Shown: positions 11,612 to 22,934 of the stretch, one piece after another
How the letters are laid out: each line of letters opens with the position of its first letter
Position numbering within the stretch: the first letter of the stretch is position 1
Source: Macrophomina tecta
Lineage: Eukaryota; Ascomycota; Dothideomycetes; Botryosphaeriales; Botryosphaeriaceae
Direction of reading: 5' to 3'
Length of the DNA: 64,000 nt
Assembly: GCA_024180945.1 (NCBI GenBank)
Contig: JAKSGN010000036.1
Span: 806,001-870,000 of the forward strand
Program-made: the position numbers and the translations under genes
Notes under the pieces: generated by a model
What the model saw: only the letters and a program-made list of their open reading frames with translations
The model's database searches: none
What the model was told of the DNA's origin: nothing

Positions 11612-14600
11612 GCGGGCCTGGTCCTGCAATCTTGGTGTTGACGTCGACGCAGCCTCGCTAGCTGCGCCGATCTGCACTCGCTCATCGCCGCAGCCAGCAG
11701 GGATGCGTGCAGGGCAGAGAGATCCACTCGCTCCGCAAACACCGTCGCCGAACATCACTTCTCTTCGTCCTTTTTTAATTTCCTCAGCATCCAATACCCT
11801 CGGCGTTCGCGGCGCTCGTCGGCTGCTCCGGAGCCCCGTGCTCTGCATCACAATCGAATCGGATCGGTCTCCACGGGCGGTTATCTGTTCCTTGCGGCTT
11901 CCATCTTCTTCTTTTTCCCTCACCTGCGACAAAAAAGCAATCTACTTGACTTTTCTGGAACGGCGCTCGATATCCTAGACCGGAAAGGGGCTCTATGCAC
12001 GCGTTGGCGAATGGGCTCGGGCGATTTTGCAAAAATACTTCTGGCGTTCCTGGCTTTGGCGTGGCTTGCATGATTCAAGTTTGGCCTGAACGGGTCGACT
12101 GTCATCCCGCCCCTTTCCCCTTCCGCTGCTGCCTGTCTCAGCCTCTTTTCCTTTTGCTTGGCATGTGTTTTTTTTTTTCCCCTCTCTCCCTCCTCCTTTG
12201 CCTTTTCCTTTTCTTTTCCTACAAGACTCCACAACAAAGATTCCAGCGCGCGCGCAAGCACCAAAGCGCTTTTGTTTCCTTCCTGTCAGCATGTCCTATT
12301 CCAGTCTTGGTAATGGATAATGTATCACGTTAAGAAAAGAAGTAGACCCGTACCACTTAGCTTGCTTCTTCTACTGCGCTGCCTCGTGATTTTGGTCCCC
12401 ACTAGCCCCTCCACTTCCCACTTCCACCCGCCTGCCAACCGCCCTTCCGCGCCATTCCCCCATCATCCTCCCCGGCACCCACAGCCAGCCTCAGCAGCGC
12501 CCTCGCCACGAGAGAACCCCCGCTCGCTCTGTTGAGCATTTCTCGTCCTTCGCAGCCTGATACACTCTCGTCGTCGCCTTCACCGCTCCTTCTCGCTGGC
12601 CCATCTCTGACGAGTTTCACGGGCCCCGCCCGGAACAGCATCCGACGGTTGCACGCGACAGGCTTCGCGGCCGTGAATCGGCCGTTATGCGCCCGTCTCC
12701 AGAAAGTCTACACTTGTCCATTGACTTTGGTCGTGCTGGAAGGTTGTTCTTTCTTGGTCGGCACGCCAAAACACACCGCTCATTCTGTCCCAAGACGAGA
12801 GACATGCAGCATTAACAGAGGCCATTTAGCGGTACCCGTCTATGTCGCGAGTACGCAGCCGAGCAAGAGAACCGCGGACAAGCCCAGCCAAAGCGCATGT
12901 CAAGGGCCAGAAATGGCATTTCTCTCGCGCCGGCCTGGGATTGCGCGGCACGGCGGGATCGAATAGCCGACGGATTACCGTCTCTCTCATCATCCCAGCT
13001 CACTAGCCCTGCGACGGGCAAAAAAAAAAAAAAAAGAAAAAAGAAAAGATAAGGCTGTAGGGCGACCACTGGATCGTCGGAGACAAGTGGGCTAAAGTTG
13101 ACTTGACCCGTCCCGCCGCGGATGCGGAAACGCTTCCCTAGCGTGCTCCAGGGGAGCATCTGACGCAGGACACCTCCATTTCTGCAGGCCCGGCAAGAAA
13201 GGGAGAGGGGAGAGAAAGGGCTTGGTGCGAGGGAGGGGGCGGGCTTCCACAATCCTCAAACACAGAGCGACGTCATACCCCGGTCACGCATCTCATGAGG
13301 ATGTTTCGCCGCACGTGTCTCCGCTTGATGGGCTGATGAGCTGATGAGCTGGTCGTCCAAAGACAAACCGGACCGGTCAGGATGCGCACTCTTGCGAAGC
13401 TTTCCGTCCACTCTCGATTCATCAGTGTTTCGACTAGCCAGGCAGACGAAAGAAGGTGAGAAAATGGCCAAAGTGATCCTTGCACGTCTGCTTAAGCGAG
13501 CGAGCCTGTGGGCTTGCGGAGAAGCCGAAAGGAGGAAGAGGCCTGAACTTTCTTTCTCTTCCATCCCTGCCCTTGACCGGTCGAAAGCTAGAAGAGAGCC
13601 ACCGTCATTGTGCATTGCGATAGGCCTGGCCTCCCGGATCGGTGGGCTGCCTTCCGCGACGAGAGCCACGAGGCCTTCCGCCGTGCGATTGATTTGATCG
13701 ACAGGCACGAGCAAGTAAGCTGATGACCACACGAGCCACACTCCACCCCCAGCAGCACACTAGAAGTTAGAGAGAAGACAAACACCCCCGACTCGCAGCC
13801 CTGCGAAACGGGATCGGCGGACACGCACGTGTCAATCCGCAACAGCTCCCGTTTCTGGAAGACGTTTTAGTCTCCCGCTGAGGAGCAAGGTGAGGCCGCG
13901 CCGGTGACGACAGGCGACTGCCAATTCTCGTCACCACACGCCACAGTCCCCTGCTCGCCATGACACGATCGGTCTGCAGGCATTGCCCAGCATCGCTGCC
14001 TTATCGGACAGCACGGAAGGCAGTGCGATGTACCCCCCCAAATGAGAGGCCAGCTGTCGCACAGGAAGTTGTGGCCATTTGCGTGTAATGGATCTCTTCA
14101 CGCTCGATTCCCACCCGCCGTTTCTCACCGCGTCCTCTGCACAACCGTCGGAGTCTCGATCCTCGTCCGCCGCTTCGTCGATGCATTCAGGATTGATGCC
14201 AAAAGCCTTGTCACATGCCCCTGCCGGACGCAGTCGAAGCATCTATTGGGCTATGAGTGTGACCAGCGATCCTGCACATTCACACTCCAGACGGCCTCCC
14301 AACTCCCCACCTCTGCACATTCGCCTCTGCCCACCGTGACCGTTTTGATACAGCAAAGTAACGTACATGCCGATCGCCAATTACCGAGGCTCCGCCCCCT
14401 CCATGAAGAAAGGGCGCTACTCCGTACCTGCATTAGCCCCGCACACCGCCCGACATCACTCGCATGCAAGCCACGCCGCAAGCCTCAGGCATCCAGACGA
14501 GCAGAAAAGCAGCACCGAAAAAGAAAGGAGACCAGGAACGCCAGCACTGAAGAGAAATGAAACGCCGTTGCCGCCTGGCCGCGCATGAAAGGCGGTACGA

Positions 14601-16879
14601 CACGCCATCTTGCCTCGCTTTGAGTTCCTTTCTCCACCGCTATTGCCGTACCCGGAACAGTTCGCACTACCGAGCTGCAGCCACCCGCTCCGCTACCACT
14701 TTGGGGCTGGCAGTGGACTAAACAGTGTTGACCTCTTCGTCCGAGAATGGTCTAAGCCGGTGCGAGGGGAGAAGATTGTGCTGGTCGGACTAATGCGGTT
14801 CTGAAGACGCGTGGTTGGCGAATTTCGGAAGCGGTCGATACACCAGTTGGTTGGCCTGTCTGCTGAGCATTTGGCAGCCGAGTGCACAAAAGGTTGTTGC
14901 GCGACGCAGAATCTCGTGCACTGAACAAGCCACCCTGATGCTAACATCCAACGAATGCCAAGTTGAATCCAGCAGCGCAGCTGGACCAAGTAAGCCAAAT
15001 TCACCCTGCGAAAAAGTAAACATTCCTAATACACAGAACAACGAGCCTCTGAGCTTCGTGGAAAGCGAGGCCTACACCTGAGTGAGGTGTTGAAGGAGGC
15101 CTACGCATGGCTGCCCCAGCTACACGGCAGTGATTGATGTCACGGCTGTGTTGTTGCAGAAGCAAATCCGAAGGCTGCAAAGACTCCGCGGGACCCAAGA
15201 AAAGAAGAAAAAAAAAAAAAATCAAATCAAGCACGCAAACACCACTTTGCAAGTATCTATATCGGCCGCTATCACATAGCTGCCGGTTTCGTGGATGAAA
15301 GAGCTATAGAGGCGATGGTGGCTCCGCAAGAATGTGGGTTTGAAAAATATCTCGATTTTCTCTTTAACAGCCTTGCCGCTATAGTAAAAGGCGCAGGACG
15401 AAAGGCACGGCACGGCACTAATATCCTATCTACCACAAGAACTTAAGCAGGAAACTGCCGTGAGTTCTCAGAGAGGAGACCTTGGACATGCTTCTTCAAT
15501 GACGTATCAGATCGGATGCGTTTTGTTGCCTGTTCTCCGTTCCACCAATCGTTGTATAAGGAAGACGTGGTTGCCTTGTTTCAACGGCATAGTAAAATCT
15601 CTCTCAAGGGCTGAACTTCTCAAAATTGCCATCACTGCAGTGCTTGCGTGTATAAATATCTACCTCTTGAATAGAATCACCATGGAGCGTCTGCTTTCTT
15701 CAATTCTGATCCAGACCTTGGCCCCCGGCACGACAATGTCATGCTTCTCATTGGGTGTCGAGTGTGCCTGTTATTCTGGCCGGAACCGTCTCCTTGATAA
15801 TCCTTCTCGACGGAACCAATACTCTGTCAAGAGTCAACTGATGGGCTGTGAACAATTCATTGTCACCTTCGTGGCCGTTGGCGTGTAGAGACATCTAATT
15901 CCACCCGCTGAATAAGTCCAAGACTGCCTTACTGTTTCCTGACCTTAAACTCATCCCTAATGCCCTATTCTCCCGATGCAGCCTCCCCTACTCGCTCAAA
16001 AGAAGGGGTGAGGGGCAGTGCTCGCAGATTAGCATGAAATCCATCGTCTATAGTTACTAGTTATCCCCGAGCACTTCCATCGGCGGTACAGGTCCAGTAG
16101 CCTACTTGAAGACTCGTGTCGATGCCCTGGCCAGTAGATTCACCCACGTGAGCAACTTAAGCCATGGGGATAGTGCAAGACCTTGGTCTAAAAGAACGCG
16201 CCATGGGCGCCTTCATCATCCGCATGGTGGCGAATAAAAAGAGGTCCTCCCAAGCCTATGAGCCCAAACCAAGCTAAAAAGCGACCCACATTATCCCTAT
16301 CCCGTCGCGAGAGGATCAACAGCTCCGCCACGACCCAGCTATTCCACGCGCCGCGCTGCCTCTGCGGCAAATATCCACTACAGTCTCCGCATATCACACA
16401 GGGCACAGTCCAAAAAAAAAAAAAAAAAAAACAATAAGTGTTGCTCTCTTCCCACGCCATCCCTCAATCATCAACCTTTCAATCTCCCGCCTCCACATCC
16501 ACCCTAACCCCCTTAGCCAACAACACCTACCCACAACCTACCAATTGCCGCACCCGCCGCAGAGAGATCACATACGCGGCCACATCCCTCATCCCTCGGC
16601 GTGCCCGCCGCCGCCGCTGTCACTGCCGCATTCCACCTTTCTCCACCACCCACCCCTGCCCACTTCCTCTCTCCCCTTCGAAACTACACAGCATCGACGT
16701 GGGCTTCGAGTCCGCCGTCGCCTCTGCGGGGACGAACGCTGGACGCGCTGCCTCGGAAAGGCACGCAAAAAAAGACAAGAACACCATATATAATTACACA
16801 GATAGTGGGGGGTAGGCATGGCCACTGTGAGGGAGGTTGCCGCGAAGGTGGTTGTCGCATTTTAGTGTCAAGATTGTAT

Positions 16880-16925
16880 GCGTGGGTGCGTGGGTGCGTG
16901 GGTGTGTGTGTGTGTGTGTGTGTGT
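16880..16925. repeat. Microsatellite (GTGGGTGC)n then (GT)n
   Basis: Three copies of an octamer-like GTGGGTGC unit pass directly into about ten GT dinucleotides. It lies in the intergenic spacer. Confidence 0.9.
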
Positions 16926-17049
16926 CTTCGCCCGGGGGTACGTGGACGGTACCCTACTTATTATAGCACACGCGCACATTTCGGCACGAGAGGGTTGGTT
17001 GGTTGATGAACTCTTAACTATTGTTTATTGTTTATTGTTGGACGTGTGG

Positions 17050-17080
17050 ACACACACACAAAGAGAGAGAGAGAGAGAAA
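17050..17080. repeat. Microsatellite (AC)n(AG)n
   Basis: Five AC units followed by about nine AG units, 130 bases from the GT repeat to its left. Confidence 0.9.
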
Positions 17081-17832
17081 GCCAATCAGGCGCCTGCAAG
17101 GTATCCAAAACACTGCGGTACAGTCAAACGTCCACGCTAACATCGCGAGCACGACCCGCAGTCAGCAAGTATAGTCTTTGTAAAGAATCAAAGCGGTACC
17201 GTGACTCCAACTAACAAAATAACTGAGGGAACAACAATGTCCAGGTCTCGAGACCACTTAGCTAGTGTAAAAGAATCGAGGCACCGTCGCCTCAGCAAAG
17301 CGATCCGCGCTGTCCAGATTAGCATATATCCCATCATCTCACTAGCCATCCGCAGGCTGGCGCCCCAAGCAGAAACTATCATTCTCGGAAGGTAAGTAAT
17401 ACTACTGAAGTACAACAACGAACAAAAAGCCGCATCCGCCCACCTCAACAAGGCCTCCTCTTCAGTAGACCTCCCAAGCCAAACCTATGGATAAACCCCA
17501 ACAATAGAGGAGAGGGGGCGGACGGGCAACCAAAAAGAAGATACACTATTTCTGATTCTCCCAGCAAGAGAAAAGGAAAAGGTGAAGCAACAAAAAAGAT
17601 TCGAAACCCCACCAGCGCCTCGAAGTTTCCCCTCCTTATGACCGGGTGTCCACACAAAAGTCAATTGGAGGACCTTTCGTCACTTTAGCAAATGGTAAGA
17701 AGTGAAGGAAAAAAAAAAAAAAAAAAAACGCCTTTCTAAGCTTTCCAACCCTTTCGTTGTTCATCCCTTTCATGCACACAGTCCGAAAATGTAAAGTTTC
17801 CCCTTTTTCTCATCGATGCATGAATTAAGCGC

Positions 17833-19899
17833 TTAGATTTCATGGCTCTTGAACCCCTCATCACCCTCTTTCAGCGGCGAGACATCACCTTCTTCACCAG
17901 AACCGACCTTCTGAACACCAAGCTTCTCTCCGAACGCGTCAGCGCCGTGTACCGCCTCTTGAACAATCTTCATTCCTTCCTGGGGGCTTGCAGCAGCAGC
18001 ACGCTTGAATGCATCTTCAACTGACCGCATGCGTTTTTGGAATGAAAGACGGTCTAGGAAGAGCTGCTGACGGCGGCGTTCAAGATCCCGGCGCTCGGCA
18101 GAAAGAACCTGCTCCAGCTCCGAGAATTGTTGCAGTTTAAGCTGCATCTTCTGAAGCTCGATGTTGACCGCACTTGACACCAAGCGGGAGATATTACGCT
18201 CCTCATGCGAGGCAAGAGCTGCAGCACGGGCGGCTGAAAGAGCCAGGGGCACCGTGGCATAGGGGTTAGCGGACTTGCTGGACTCCGTTTGAGCACCGCC
18301 AGCTGCTTGAGGCGAGCTCGCGTCAACATCCATGCTGTCCTCATTCTTTACCTGTGCTTCGGCTGCCGGAGGAGCTGCGGAAGCTTCTTTTTCTTTGCCC
18401 TTCTCTGTCTCACTCGCTGGAACGTCGCCCTTCTCCAATTTCTCTCGAAGAGCACGCTTCATCTCATCCACGCTCTTGCCAGCCGCTGCAGCAGTGACCG
18501 CAGGATCCGCAAGCCCGGCAAGGAAGCCCATAACCGACAGCACGGCGTTGTCGGCTTGGGAGAATGGCAAACGACCGTTGCTCATATAGGACAGATTGCC
18601 ACCCGTGAGGTCCGTTTTATTCGCGTTCTCCTGCTCCTCAAGGTACTGATCTTCGATCTCGAGTTGCAAGAACTTGAGCACGCACTCTTCTCTTGTCCGG
18701 TTGCCGACATACTCGGCGACCTGGTTCCAATCCTCGTCAAACATTTCCAGGGCTTCAAGAAGGCGCAGCGTCTCTCCGTCCGTCCAAGGCGCGTTCCGGT
18801 CAGGAATGCCCGAGTATTTGTCGTTCTCGATCTTAGTGTAGTCCGATGCAGTACTCGAAGACGGGAAACGACCCTCTAGGAAGCAGTTCGGGCATAGGTC
18901 ATACTTCAGCATAGCTGCGGTCTTACCGGAAGCCGAGTGAGGAGCGGATTTTGTGTTGTGGTAATGCACGCGGGTGCAATCAATGCCACAGGAGAAACAG
19001 TTCACTTGGCGGCCTGGTTCCTTGAGCGCATCGACCAAAGATTTGCTGTCAGCTAGCTGTGTTCCGTTAGCGGTGGATCCTTCGCCATTGGCTGGCTTAT
19101 CCTTGGAATCCGCCGGTGTGACCTCCTTTCCATTCGATTCATAGACGTTGCGGCGAATTTCCAGGTTGAGATCTTCCTTAGAAGCAGGTGTCTGGCTCGC
19201 GAGACGATCGGTGGCGGTAAGAGGCTTGCCAACCGTAACCTGAGACTTAGGCGCGGGCTGGTGTGGTTGCAAACCACGAGGGGTGTCGGCGGTGATCTTG
19301 AAGTGTCCGGTAAACGGCGGTCCGATGTTGGAGGGCCTGGTGTCAGGATCGACCTGGTAGTTGATCAAGCCCCATTGCTCGAGAAAGGCGTGCACACGCA
19401 TAATAGCGCAAACATCACCCGCCAAATTTCGGCGACAGGCCGTGACGGTGAGATATTCGGCCGGGTTCAACCGGTAGGTGTTGACCATGAAATCGCGATA
19501 ATCCTTGTAGACGGCCGGGGTTTTGCTCCGGTTCCTGCTATTGAAGAATTCTGGCAGAGCCTTGCGCTCAATGTTGTGGATCGCGTGCATATCGAACCAA
19601 GTGCTGTAACTCGGAAGGATGATGGCGTGGGTCTGCGCAATGAGGTGAGAGCGTGCCTGGTTTTCCAAGGCGGATTTGGTCTGCATAGGCTGGTCGTCCG
19701 CGGCAGCGTCGGCATTATCCCCCTCAGGCTTGTCCGGGCTCCCGCCCTCTTTCTTTGTATCATCCATACCACCCATCTCCTCATCCTCGGCAGCATCCGC
19801 ATCCTCATTCCCTGGCCTGGGCCCTTCAGGCGCATCGAGGGGGTTGTCGGAAACCGGGGCGGGAGTGGAATCGTCTTTGTGTGCCGAGTCGTCTGCCAT
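17833..19899 (-). CDS. SWI3/RSC8-type SWI/SNF chromatin remodelling subunit (SWIRM-SANT)
   Basis: One uninterrupted reading frame of 688 codons. ATG at 19899 is preceded in frame by a TAG 27 bases upstream, which fixes this start unless spliced. Domain order is that of Swi3/Rsc8/Ssr2: an acidic N-terminus (1-75), then the SWIRM domain (about 85-180) with PSYSTWFD, SKTPAVYKDYRDFM and the conserved TACRRNLAGDV. Next come a ZZ-like zinc motif (about 300-345) with CFSCGIDC and LCPNCF, and a SANT domain (about 369-418) with WTDGETLRLLEAL and DWNQVAEYVGNRTREEC. The C-terminal part is rich in Ala, Glu and Arg and has a likely coiled coil near 600-655. The protein is a nuclear scaffold that dimerises in SWI/SNF or RSC complexes. 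Which complex is not decidable here. Only about 100 bases separate its start from a small ORF set upstream on the same strand. Confidence 0.95.
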   Translation of the reverse strand: MADDSAHKDDSTPAPVSDNPLDAPEGPRPGNEDADAAEDEEMGGMDDTKKEGGSPDKPEGDNADAAADDQPMQTKSALENQARSHLIAQTHAIILPSYSTWFDMHAIHNIERKALPEFFNSRNRSKTPAVYKDYRDFMVNTYRLNPAEYLTVTACRRNLAGDVCAIMRVHAFLEQWGLINYQVDPDTRPSNIGPPFTGHFKITADTPRGLQPHQPAPKSQVTVGKPLTATDRLASQTPASKEDLNLEIRRNVYESNGKEVTPADSKDKPANGEGSTANGTQLADSKSLVDALKEPGRQVNCFSCGIDCTRVHYHNTKSAPHSASGKTAAMLKYDLCPNCFLEGRFPSSSTASDYTKIENDKYSGIPDRNAPWTDGETLRLLEALEMFDEDWNQVAEYVGNRTREECVLKFLQLEIEDQYLEEQENANKTDLTGGNLSYMSNGRLPFSQADNAVLSVMGFLAGLADPAVTAAAAGKSVDEMKRALREKLEKGDVPASETEKGKEKEASAAPPAAEAQVKNEDSMDVDASSPQAAGGAQTESSKSANPYATVPLALSAARAAALASHEERNISRLVSSAVNIELQKMQLKLQQFSELEQVLSAERRDLERRRQQLFLDRLSFQKRMRSVEDAFKRAAAASPQEGMKIVQEAVHGADAFGEKLGVQKVGSGEEGDVSPLKEGDEGFKSHEI

Positions 19900-20001
19900 G
19901 GCGGTATCTGCGTCTGCATCGAGCTATCCATTAGCGTCCACCGGAAGGAGAGATAAAACACAGCCGAAGCTGCTATCGCATGGCGAAAACGTATGAGAAT
20001 G

Positions 20002-20558
20002 TTAACCACGAAAGCATCGAATCACACAAAAGAGCTGTGTTGTTGCTGTGAGACATTGCCGCAAATGCGTTAGGACCGAGCTCTCGAAGTGAGGTAGCCG
20101 CCCCGGCCGATGTGCTGGCACAGCATGCGCCGCAGCAAGCTTACCCAACTCATCTAGCGCGTCCCAGTCTGGCGACGAAGGAAACCAGCCCGGTGTCGAA
20201 GAATGCGAGGGCAACGATGCCGAGGGGCTAACCTCCGCAGCCGTGCCATTGGAAGATTGCGGACGACGACTCTGCCGGCTGAGCTCTTGAGGCATGGCTT
20301 CGAAGCTTTCGTCATACGTGCTAAGACCAGACGGCGCGACAGGGCGACCACTCTCAGACGAAAGTGAAGTGGTGTTTATCGTGCGGAGCAGAAACGATGG
20401 CAAGAAGATAGCACGTATTGTGACAACGTACCTGCGGGTTGCTCGTTCTGAGAGTCGGCGGCCGGGGCGTCAGCAGTGCCCTCGTCGGCAGCAGAAGGCG
20501 CGTCAATGTCCTGAGAAAGAACGGCTGAGTTGTCGGCGCCGGGCAGCTCGTCGGCCAT
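20002..20558 (-). CDS. Unresolved small gene upstream of the SWI3-like gene
   Basis: ATG at 20558 opens a 42-codon acidic stretch (MADELPGADNSAVL...) that ends at a strong donor, GTACGT, at about 20432. A second open stretch ends at a stop at 20002-20004 and contains STYDESFEAMPQELSRQSRR and WFPSSPDWDALDELG, which read like real coding sequence. The phases do not join cleanly: the best acceptor puts the second stretch in another frame, giving about 105 residues. A further donor (GTAAGC) lies at about 20149. It may be a separate small protein, or an alternative 5' exon set of the downstream SWI3-like gene. No family was recognised. It is divergent from the ETF alpha gene. Confidence 0.35.
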
Positions 20559-21004
20559 AGCGATGCAGGAAAGAATTGGGCAGGCGCGACGGTCCTGGGG
20601 ATGAAGCTACGTTGGGGTGTGAAGGCGCGATGCGGCGCGACTGGTGGGAGGAACGCGGAAGCGTCGAAATGCGGCCGGAGACGCGACCGTAACGGTGAAG
20701 CGTCGAGCGGACAGAGGTAAAGTGTGATGGAGGGCGCGAGGGTGATGGCGGGTGATGCGCGTCGTGGAGGACTTGGGACGTGAACTTCTTCAGCGCGCCG
20801 CTCGTCTCTCCGCGACTGTGCCAAGATGCGCTATCACTAAAAGGGCAAGGCGCATCTGGAAGCTCTTGTGGATAACCTCGGACTGCTGCCGACTCTCGGA
20901 GCTCAAGCTTGACGCTCTCCAAAAGCTGCCCATCTCCTCGCCCTCGTCATCCCTCGCCTTTCATCCGGCCTTCTTCCATTTCTCTGCGCACGCCTGCCGC
21001 CACA
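20559..21004. promoter_or_regulatory. Divergent promoter region between the small ORF and ETF alpha
   Basis: These 446 bases separate two divergent start codons, ATG at 20558 (-) and ATG at 21005 (+). No clear TATA box is visible. The stretch is rich in CG-containing words and pyrimidine runs near the ETF start, as in TATA-less housekeeping promoters. Regulatory sites within it were not identified. Confidence 0.45.
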
Positions 21005-22106
21005 ATGTTCTCGACCGCGCGCAACACTGCGCTCCGCCAAGCGCGTACCCAGCTCAGATCAGTCCGCCCGATTTCGCTACCCCACCAGTCCTTCATCGCG
21101 CGGTTACTGTCGACCCTTGCTGTGCTGGAGCAGAGGGAGGGCAAGCTCAACCCTGGATCATTGGCCGCCGTGACGGCTGCGCAGAAGTTGGGCGGGTCTA
21201 TTACCGGATTGGTCGCTGGCAGCAATATCAAGGCTGTCGCCGATGAGGCGGCCAAGGTTAAGGGTCTGGAGAAGATCATTTTCATCGAGAACGGCGCATA
21301 CGACAAGGGATTGCCCGAGAACTACGCACCGCTGTTGGTCGAGAATATCAAAAAGGGTGGCTACACTCATGTTCTTGCGGGGCATTCTGCCTTCGGCAAG
21401 AACCTTCTGCCGAGGGTAGCCGCCTTGCTCGATGTGCAGCAGATTTCCGACATTACTGCGATTGAGAGCGAGGACAGTGAGTGTTTGCGCTTGAATAAAT
21501 GGCTGGATGTCTGAGCTGATTGTCGCAGCCTTCGTTCGCCCTATTTATGCCGGCAACGCCATCCTCACCGTCCAGTCCTCTGACCCAATCAAGATCATAA
21601 CCGTCCGTGGGACCGCTTTCCCTGCCGGAGAGACTGAGGGGGGGAGTGCTGCGATTGAGGAGGGGGTTGACCCCAAGGCTGAGAGCCCTACTGAGTGGGT
21701 CTCAGAGGATCTGGCCAAGTCTGACAGGCCCGACTTGGCTACTGCCAGCAAGGTTGTGTCTGGTGGCCGTGGCCTGAAATCCAAGGAGGAATTCGACCGC
21801 TTGATGCCTCCGCTCGCCGACGCTCTCGGAGCCGCGATCGGTGCTTCTCGCGCTGCGGTAGACAGCGGTTTTGCAGACAACAGTCTTCAGGTCGGCCAAA
21901 CAGGCAAGAATGTCGCACCTCAGCTCTACCTCTGCGCTGGTATTTCTGGTGCTATCCAGCATTTGGCCGGTATGAAGGACAGCAAGGTCATTGCTGCCAT
22001 TAACAAAGATGCGGATGCGCCCATCTTCCAGGTTGCAGACGTTGGTCTAGTTGGCGACCTGTTCGAGAAGGTCCCGGAGCTTACGGAGAAGTTGAAGGCC
22101 CAATAG
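21005..22106 (+). CDS. Electron transfer flavoprotein, alpha subunit, mitochondrial
   Basis: Exons 21005-21476 and 21529-22106, with intron 21477-21528 (52 bases, GTGAGT...CAG), give 349 residues. The N-terminus ([19 protein letters not shown]) is rich in Arg and Ser and lacks acids, as expected for a mitochondrial presequence. The N-domain carries [16 protein letters not shown] and the [21 protein letters not shown] segment. The C-terminal FAD domain has [14 protein letters not shown], then [26 protein letters not shown] and the family hallmark [14 protein letters not shown]. The protein pairs with ETF beta in the matrix and passes electrons from acyl-CoA and other dehydrogenases to ETF-ubiquinone oxidoreductase. 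Length matches the family. All hallmark segments are intact. Confidence 0.97.
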
Positions 22107-22934
22107 AGAGCCTCGTGTGAAAGACTGTTTAGTATTTGAAGCACCGAGTCAGGAGAGTGCAAGGGTTCTAGGTTCACCATGTGCGTCCCAAACAAAATAC
22201 GGACGCCGTAGTCCATTTATTGCCGAGCTGAAACGGAGCGCGGCTGTGTAAATACCATCATGATTTTTATTTATTGCCATGTCATACCCGCGAGGGAAAA
22301 AAAAGAAATGAGATACTTTTGGGCTTACGCTCACTATCTTAACCTAAAGATGTGTTATCAGGAGTTGATGGCGCCAAAAGATCTGCGGCGGCAGCGGAGA
22401 TCGGTCTCGATCCCTCCCTGCGTCATCTGGGCATGTGGCTTGCCCCAAGCGTAACCTTTCCGCCTCAGCGGACGCCTTGTTTCGAACGCGGGGCGGCCAG
22501 CCATCGATGCACTTGCTCGCTATTGATTAGCTCTCCCACCCCGTTCACATGAACTAATCTCTCTGCCCCGCCTGACGCCGTCTTGCTAACGGCCGCCGTC
22601 TCTCGAACATGCCACTTCTGTATTTCCACCTACAGAGCCCTTACCCTCGCCCTACCACTATCGCGTCGCCCTACTAGCAGCCGCAGCTAAGACCGCGCGT
22701 CTCCTAGCGCCTCAGTCATCTCTCTTCTCCCTCCTCTAGAACTGCTGCACCCTTCTGCTCCAACAACCGGGCTATGTCGGCGATGCTGAGCGCGTTGCAG
22801 GTGCGCGAAGCACAATAACAGAGACACATTCCACAGCACCCGCGAGACCTCAGCTGTCTCTCGTCGCGATTACAGTTCGGCTTTTATTTATTTCTCTCTC
22901 TTCCTGGTGCCAGAATTTGAGAAAGAGCTCGGAA
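22107..22934. other. Intergenic region before the K+ channel gene
   Basis: 828 bases with no gene. Its left part is presumably the 3' untranslated region of ETF alpha and its right part the promoter and leader of the channel gene. A long CT-rich segment precedes the ATG at 22935. No TATA box stands out. Confidence 0.5.

Larger units (their letters stand above)
11612..17832. other. Long spacer with homopolymers and microsatellites
   Basis: More than 6 kb with no supported gene. It holds A runs at 13020-13035, 16412-16431 and 17709-17728, and microsatellites at 16880-16925 and 17050-17080. Candidate frames such as 15460-15888 (+) begin with a non-ATG codon and have no domain or splice signal pattern. 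The final 100 bases should contain the 3' end of the minus-strand gene that starts at 19899. Confidence 0.5.

Noticed and set aside
11349..11978. 209-codon plus-strand frame
   Set aside because: It is the out-of-frame shadow of the 54-residue Cys-rich gene and its GC-rich flanks; Ser/Arg/Pro rich and without motif.
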